Position numbers and translations under genes: made by a program
Notes under the pieces: generated by a model
Databases searched by the model: none
Told to the model about the DNA's origin: nothing
The model's input: only the letters and a program-made list of their open reading frames with translations
NCBI RefSeq assembly: GCF_900963305.1
Contig: NC_042520.1
Location: 6,606,170 to 6,670,169, forward strand
DNA: 64,000 bases
Direction of reading: 5' to 3'
Origin: Echeneis naucrates
Taxonomy: Eukaryota; Chordata; Actinopteri; Carangiformes; Echeneidae
In this document: positions 57,923-64,000 of the stretch, one piece after another
Position numbering within the stretch: position 1 is the stretch's first letter
Layout: every line of letters starts with the position of its first letter

Positions 57923-58359
57923 ATACTCTTTCCGTTGTAAACACATGAAACAACACTGATGAACAAACTTCCTTCACGGTGAGTTTTCATACCTGTCACT
58001 GAGAGTTAACTCAGCAGATGACCTTAAATTGTGTGAAGAGTAAGTTTTGCAATAATCCACCACAATTTCCTGGAAAGCTTTCACAAAAAACAATAATAAT
58101 AATTAAAAAAAATCACTCTGTTTTGTCCAGGTTTAAAATGTTCAACAGCATTTTTTGAGGACAGTGAGAAAAAAAATTATTGTGGTTAAAAACCAGTCTT
58201 TTCTTTTTTCTCCTGATGTCCTTTGATTTGACCTCTGAACTCAGCAGATGTGAGCACTGAAATGAAAACAATCCTCATCTGGCTGTTGTTTTCGTTGCAC
58301 TTTTTATTTGGGGCCAACAGATATTGTCATTTTCATGAGTCTGTGGCGTAAATTGAGTT
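57923..58359 (-). other. Upstream block of NITR gene 9
   Basis: Non-coding, matches 30381-30780 with small insertions near 57945 and 58055. No gene. Confidence 0.5.
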
Positions 58360-58787
58360 TGATGACATAATTAGATTTAATTCAAAACTGGGGATGGAGT
58401 CTTCCTGTTCCAACATGACTGCACCAGCGCACAAAAAAAGGTCCACAAAAACATGGATGAGAGAGTTTGGTGTTGGTGAACTTGACTGGCCCGCACCGAG
58501 TTCTGACTTCAACCCGACAGAACACCTTTGGGATGAATTTGAGCGGAGACTGAGAGCCAGGCCTTCTGCTCCAGCATCAGTGTGTGAAACTTACAAATGC
58601 GCTTCTGGAAGAATGGTCAAAACTTCCCATAAACACACTCCTAAACATTTTGGAAAGACTTCCCTGAAGAGCTGAAGCTGTTATAGCTGCAAAGGATGGA
58701 CCGACATCATGTTAAACTCTTTGGATTAAGAAAGTTTATATTCCAGTCAAGGCACGTGAGCCAATACTTTTAGCAGCACAGTGTATC
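58360..58787 (+). mobile_element. Tc1/mariner-type transposase C-terminal remnant
   Basis: Copy of 30785-31207. The frame 58394-58675 reads LDWPAPSSDFNPTEHLW, with SSDF where the other copy keeps SPDL, so it is drifting. The 5' half is absent. Confidence 0.85.
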
Positions 58788-60305
58788 TTGTGAACCAGCC
58801 AAGTCAGACACTGAACATCATCAGTGATGACCCTCCCACACATCAGTCATTTTAGCATGAAGAGCAGAGTACAGACTTCAGGAGGTGTTTGTGGTCACAG
58901 CATCCATCCTCTCTACTTGTTTCACTTCTTTTCAGAGCGCTGCTGAAACACAGCAGCAGAACGGCACTCTTACGATATCATAAAAACAGATTCAGAGACA
59001 GTTTGCAGTAACATCATGAAGATATAATAGTGCTTGGTATGAATAAATCATGTCTGATGCTGAGTACAGCAGAAAGACTGTCAGTAACAGTGAGACTGTT
59101 TGTGGTGTTGTCCAGGACAATACCTCAAAGTCTGGTCACAAAATATGACTGAAGTGGAGTGGAGGTAGCTGTGTATTAAGGCTGACAATTTATAGATAGA
59201 ACAGAATAATAAATATGTGTTATCATGAATATGTGGGATCAACACATTTCTAGTTTGTGGTCGCCATCACGGCCAACATACAACTGTCTGATACAAACTG
59301 ATGGGTCCAGTCCTGTTAACATGACACACAAACATGGTTACACACATCGAGTCAGAAAAAAACTTACTGTCACATATTGAGTTCTGCTTTGTACACGAAG
59401 CTCTTTGTGTGTTCAAACTGTTTGTTGTTTCTGATACAAATACACTCAGATTCACAGTCAGTGCTGATGAACAAAAGATGCACGGAAACTGAAGCACTGT
59501 TGTGTGTGTGGTTTCTAACTTTTCTTCCTCTCTCACTTTCTATTTTGGCCCCAGAAGGCTGAGCTCTTACTGCAGCTTTATCATTTAAAAGATGAAAACG
59601 AGCTGGAGATGTACAAACAGACACGCACACTTTCATAGTCATTTTGCATCGCGGCCATTTTTGCTCAGACCTTTTAGCGGTTTGCTGCTCTCTGGTAGCT
59701 GCTGTCAGAGGGGGAGGTGCTCAGGAGGCTCTTTTACTGAGAGCAGCAGTTTGTACTGAGATGTTAAGTTTCATGATCGACACACAAGTTTGGCCTTTCT
59801 GGGTGGAGGTTGCACATTCCCCCAGTTCTAAGTACCCAATTGATTTGACTACGACAATGATCCCTGAAACAAGATTGTGTCCAACACCTGTAGACAAAAT
59901 CAACACACAAAGCTTCATAGAGAGAACAATGGACATAAAACAACCAAACTAATTTTAGATGAAGGCCTTGCAGTGAATACTGTAACATCATCAGTGAATT
60001 TTCTGCCAGTAACTTCTACGATGACCCACAAAGTCACAGAAAAACATATCACAGATAATTTTCTTTCAGCAAAAAATGCTGAGAAAAGAGGTAAGAATGA
60101 ATGAACACCAGTGCAGTCAGGTGTTGTCAAAGCCATTAGACATTTAATTATGAATATTTATGCCCCATGATCAACGCCATTTTACAAAAATAATGTCATA
60201 CAGTTCAGGAAAGATTTTTACAACATCTGAAGTTACGCTGAGAAAAAATACAAAGCCAAAGAAAAATTAGCTCAAAACAAATTAAAACAAATCAGCTCTA
60301 AGCAA
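58788..60305 (-). other. 3' flank of NITR gene 10, duplicated block
   Basis: Non-coding, nearly the same as 31208-32728. No gene recognised. Confidence 0.55.
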
Positions 60306-62092
60306 TCACAAAGCTCTGACACCAGAGTAGATAGTCTCTTCTCGTTTCTCATTCCTTCTGTCCACTTTTCCAGCTTTCCTCCTGGTGAAGGTTGGAGCGG
60401 AGTAAGTAAGTCGGTCCTCATCTCTCTGAGAAGATATATAATGAAGAAGGTTGTGAGATGAATGACATTAAAACAAATCATATTCAGGAAGAATAAATGT
60501 TAATAACTTATCCAGTTCTGTCTTTTCTCATGTATCTTACCTGCTGACTTCTCTGATCAGTGCTGACTGTTGCAGCATCTGCAGCTGTATAGAGTGAAGA
60601 CGAGAGATGGTTACACAACGGACAAATGGAAATCAAGTCAGGTTGTCTTCAGCAAAATACTCTTTGATATTTAAGAAACTTCTACTACCTTTGGCACAAT
60701 CACAAGTTTTCTTCTTCATATAAAACAGGAAGACAGTAACAATCAGAGCTGTAGCCAAAGTACCACATAACACCAACAGAAGTGTGTTGGTGTTCCGCAA
60801 TTCGATTACGTTCTCTTCTGAAGTAACTTAGGGAACAAAGAAAGAAACTTAATCATGATTTGATTGGATGATAAAATACAAATAACTACTGCATTAAATA
60901 GGATCTAAATACACTACATTCTGAAATTACACACAAAAATACACACAATTACACAATTACCTTCAATTTCCAGTTTATCAATATCCAGTTTAGTTCCATT
61001 TCCAAATAAAATTTCTCCACACGTGGCCACAGCGCAGTAATGAGTCCCAGCATCAGAGGAGCTGACGGTCTTGGAGAAGACGTAATCACATTTCTGTGTG
61101 GACTCAGACTCAGGACTCTTTTTACAATGATCTCTATTGTTTCCATGAGCGTAAATGAAACTGGGATGAGCTTCATCTGATCCAGCTCTGAACCAGTACA
61201 CACTGTGATCTCCTGGACATGTTTTCTTCTCAGAGTCAAAGAGGACCGAACACTGAAGAGTCACTGAGTCTCCTGGACGGACTGGATCAGATGGAGGAAG
61301 CTGAAAGTTGGTGGTGACCTCAGGTTCTGCTCCTGGAAATATAATAAAATTATAAAAAAAAAAATTAATAAAAAAATTGTAACAAATTAAAGGTTTAACA
61401 TCAAATTTCAGAAATTACTTTAAAAGTAGTTTAGACCTGCTCAATTTGAAAACTGCCTTGAGATCCTTTCTCATAAGATTCATAAGATGGCTTATTATAG
61501 GGAAAAATTGAAATGACTTGGCATGAACTTAATATATTCTAAGTTAATGTATTTGTGTACTGTATTTTATTTACCTTTCACTGTCAGAAATGTTCCTGTT
61601 AAAAACATAATGTCAAAATTCCTTGCTTTTACACAGTAGTACAGTCCAGTATCACTTCGCTCCATTTCTTTAATATAGAGAGAAAAAGTTCCAGGTTCTT
61701 GCTTTGTTGTGAAGCGAGGGATCTCATTCACAAAACTGAGCTGATCTGACGTGTGATTAAATGAAAATGCTCCTCCTAAGACTTCAGGAAAGCTTCCAGA
61801 AACAAGCCGGATCCAAAATAACTTGGCATCACTGTCAACTTGGCGTTGACACGTCAATTTCACATTTTCTCCAACATCAACAGTCTTCATCTCAACGATC
61901 AGATCATCAGTGGATCCTAAAAATACAATTATCAATAGAGATAGATTTATAAAATATCCAGATCTTAACTAATGCAAAGAGATGGATATAAAATGTAAAA
62001 CATAAGACTACAGAACATGTCTAGAGAAAAGCTGACTTTCTCTACTTACGTCCCACTCTGAGTAACAGCAGAAAATGTAATATGAGCAGCAT
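60306..62092 (-). CDS. NITR gene 10: near copy of gene 7 without the stop
   Basis: Exons on the minus strand: signal 62092-62050 (start at the second Met as in gene 7), V 61916-61575, I 61332-60961, TM 60817-60689, tail1 60584-60541, tail2 60425-60306. The V domain has the gene 7 type insertion (TSDQLSFV). The I domain carries CDYVFSKTVSS and KLDIDKLEIEG. The TM exon reads EENVIELRNTNTLLLVLC, open through the uncharged membrane segment to KKKTCDCAK. The tail has LTYSAPTF and EETIYSGVRAL. It is the functional-looking partner of gene 7. Confidence 0.87.
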
Positions 62093-62250
62093 TTTCCTGT
62101 TAATCCATTTAAGCAGGCAGTTATTTTAGAGCCTATTTAAAATGATTTCCCTTAATATAGTCATATGAAAGGGGAGGGAACAATGTGGGGGCAAGCTGAT
62201 TGGCCAGTCTCCACACTGGCGTCTCTCTGTAACAACCACAGGTGGAAATG
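62093..62250 (-). promoter_or_regulatory. Promoter of NITR gene 10 (type P3)
   Basis: Inverted CCAAT at 62199-62203 and the P3 marker CCCTTAATATAGTCATATG. The RUNX-like AACCACAGGTGG near 62234 is intact here but altered in gene 7. Confidence 0.45.
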
Positions 62251-64000
62251 TTATCAACCATCTTTCCAGCGTAAACACCTCACAACACAACACTAAAAAC
62301 AAGCTTTTATCATGGTGGTTTCTATGACTGACGCTGACAATTAACTCAGCAGATGACTTGAAATGATGTGAACAGTAACTGTGCAATAATCCACAATATT
62401 TCCCTTTAAATCTACCCAATAATTTACTGAGTAATGAGTGTATATACCACCAATACTGTATTTTTTTTTTTTTTTTTTTTACAGATGGGATCTTGTATTA
62501 GATCATTTACTTTTCCATCGTGAGTAGAGGAGGCAAAATAACACAATATAGCACGTTTGCATTGTGCATCTTTTGTGTCTGTGTTTGTGTTAAGTCACTT
62601 CCTGGAAATACTAAAATTAATGGCAGTTGCAGTTTGGTTGCCACTCAGGGTCACTGTCTCTGTCCATGTCAATATTCCTTCTCTAACTGAATAGAACTCA
62701 TCACCATTTGCACAATACACTGCAAAGTTTTTCTGCCAGGCCAGTGACAGTATGAAGGAAGAAAAGAGTCAATTCTGAACGTTTAACATTTAAACCATCC
62801 TGTTTGGTTTTGTTTGTTTGTGTTTTGTTTTTTATCATTTCTTTAATGACTGTGTGTTTTGATTTCAAATGTAACACGTGTTTCTTTCTGATATCGATCC
62901 TGTCATATCTCATATTAGATCACTTACAGATTAGTATTTTAGTATTAGTCAGAGTGTATCGATTTATCGCTGCATTGATTTATATTTCTGCGATCAAACT
63001 ACATCGATCGGCGCTCGTCATGTCGACGTTTATCGAGCTAGAATGGATTTGAAAGGTAAATAAACGGTTTTATTTCATTTATCACTTCGTATTTCAACAC
63101 TTAAAACTGTATACTTAGGTGCATCATATTTTTTTCCCATCGAAACAATAATTTCAAAAAGAAACCATTTCACTCACTGTCTCATTTTTCATGTTTCTTC
63201 TCCTTCTTCGAAGACCGGAAGCCAATTATATCATCGGACCGCACACTTCCGGTGTGGCTGTTTTATGTATTTTAAAATGTATTTGTTTTTTATTATTTGT
63301 ATTTGTTGTTTTATTGAATAGCAATGTCTTTTTATTGTATAACAGATTTTCTATTTACATAACAACTTCCTCTGCACTAACTTTAGCACTTCATTCTAGT
63401 AAATAAACACTAAAGCTTACTTATGGTTTACTCTGACGCAGTTTAATATATATTTTTTTACATTTACATAGATTATTATTAATTAACATCATTTTTATTC
63501 CTTTACAGAAATGCAGTTGAGTCACTTCAGTTACACATCAAACTGACGGACTTTTATTTTGACATGCTAACCAACCAAACATCGGCGGGGCTTTTCAAAC
63601 ACTTTTTCAGGACTGCAAAAGAAATGGCTGTAAGTTTGTCAGGTAGCTATTGAGTTTAAGAACGTATAAATATCCTCGAGTGAGTTTAAATGAGCTGTGT
63701 TTTATTTCAAAATATTTTTTTTCCAGCCGTTAGCTAGTAACGATGTTAGCTTAGCATCATTCAGCGTTAGCGCAGCATTTAACTTAAAGGTGGCTGTCAC
63801 TTCATGAACTGAGCTTTACTCTGTTTTACTGCTGACATTTGATACGGAAAGTCGGGAGACTTTTTTGTTTCCAATTAATTTAACTTTTATTTGTAGTTTT
63901 TCTTTTCCACCTTTGGTTTAAAACTGAATCATAGAAACCGAGTTCGTCTTGTTTATCTGCGTCTTCAAACAGTTTAAAACACGAAGTGACAACAACACAT
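62251..64000. other. Far flank of NITR gene 10, copy of 34666-37150
   Basis: It follows the left copy to the window end, but lacks its 35115-35837 segment (junction near 62741) and has shorter TCATTTT and TTC arrays near 63180-63210. A T run of about 20 lies at 62461. The duplication continues beyond the window. Confidence 0.55.

Larger units (their letters stand above)
53070..64000. repeat. Segmental duplication, right copy
   Basis: Partner of 25700-37146, cut by the window end. 64000 corresponds to about 37146. Confidence 0.85.

Overview
The window is AT-rich, intron-rich vertebrate DNA from a ray-finned fish, probably a percomorph-like teleost. It holds a cluster of ten two-Ig-domain receptor genes that I identify as novel immune-type receptors (NITRs), a family known only from bony fish. 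Each gene has a signal-peptide exon, a V-type Ig exon ending in a J-like GT motif, a six-cysteine I-domain exon ending in FGNGTKLEI, a transmembrane exon without charged residues and two cytoplasmic exons with tyrosine motifs. All junctions from the signal exon to the first tail exon are phase 1, and the tail1-tail2 junction is phase 0. The fish assignment is also supported by Tc1-like, hAT, RLE-type LINE, tRNA-like SINE and Ty3/gypsy LTR remnants of kinds common in teleosts. The species cannot be named from the sequence.

Layout. 1-22.2 kb: four NITR genes on the + strand (genes 1-4). The 3' flank of gene 4 carries a 3.4 kb RLE-type LINE and a solo gypsy-type LTR. 22.2-23.7 kb: a fossil retrovirus fragment sits where gene orientation flips. 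23.7-37.1 kb: three NITR genes on the - strand (5, 6, 7, left to right). 37.1-45.1 kb: a non-NITR spacer of LINE, hAT and LTR remnants. 45.2-48.1 kb: one unrelated - strand gene encoding a very long Glu/Arg/Lys-rich protein. 48.9-64 kb: three more - strand NITR genes (8, 9, 10), a near copy of genes 5-7 and their flanks, cut by the window end.

The ten genes fall into repeated three-gene cassettes: 2-3-4 on +, 7-6-5 and 10-9-8 on -, with gene 1 as the last gene of an earlier cassette. Matching intergenic blocks (Tc1 remnant, two SINE-like repeats, upstream block) lie in the same order. Within cassettes the parts are shuffled: three promoter types, five V types, several transmembrane-exon versions and two tail types occur in many combinations, while the I-domain exon is almost the same in every gene. 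This suggests exon-by-exon recombination or gene conversion.

Expected biology (family knowledge plus inference): surface receptors on cytotoxic or other lymphoid cells, of inhibitory or tail-signalling type because no transmembrane charge is visible for adaptor pairing. Gene 7 has a stop codon just before its membrane segment and gene 2 a stop before its last tyrosine motif. The Glu/Arg/Lys-rich gene carries an apparent one-base loss in a T run. All identities come from reading the sequence; no database was searched.
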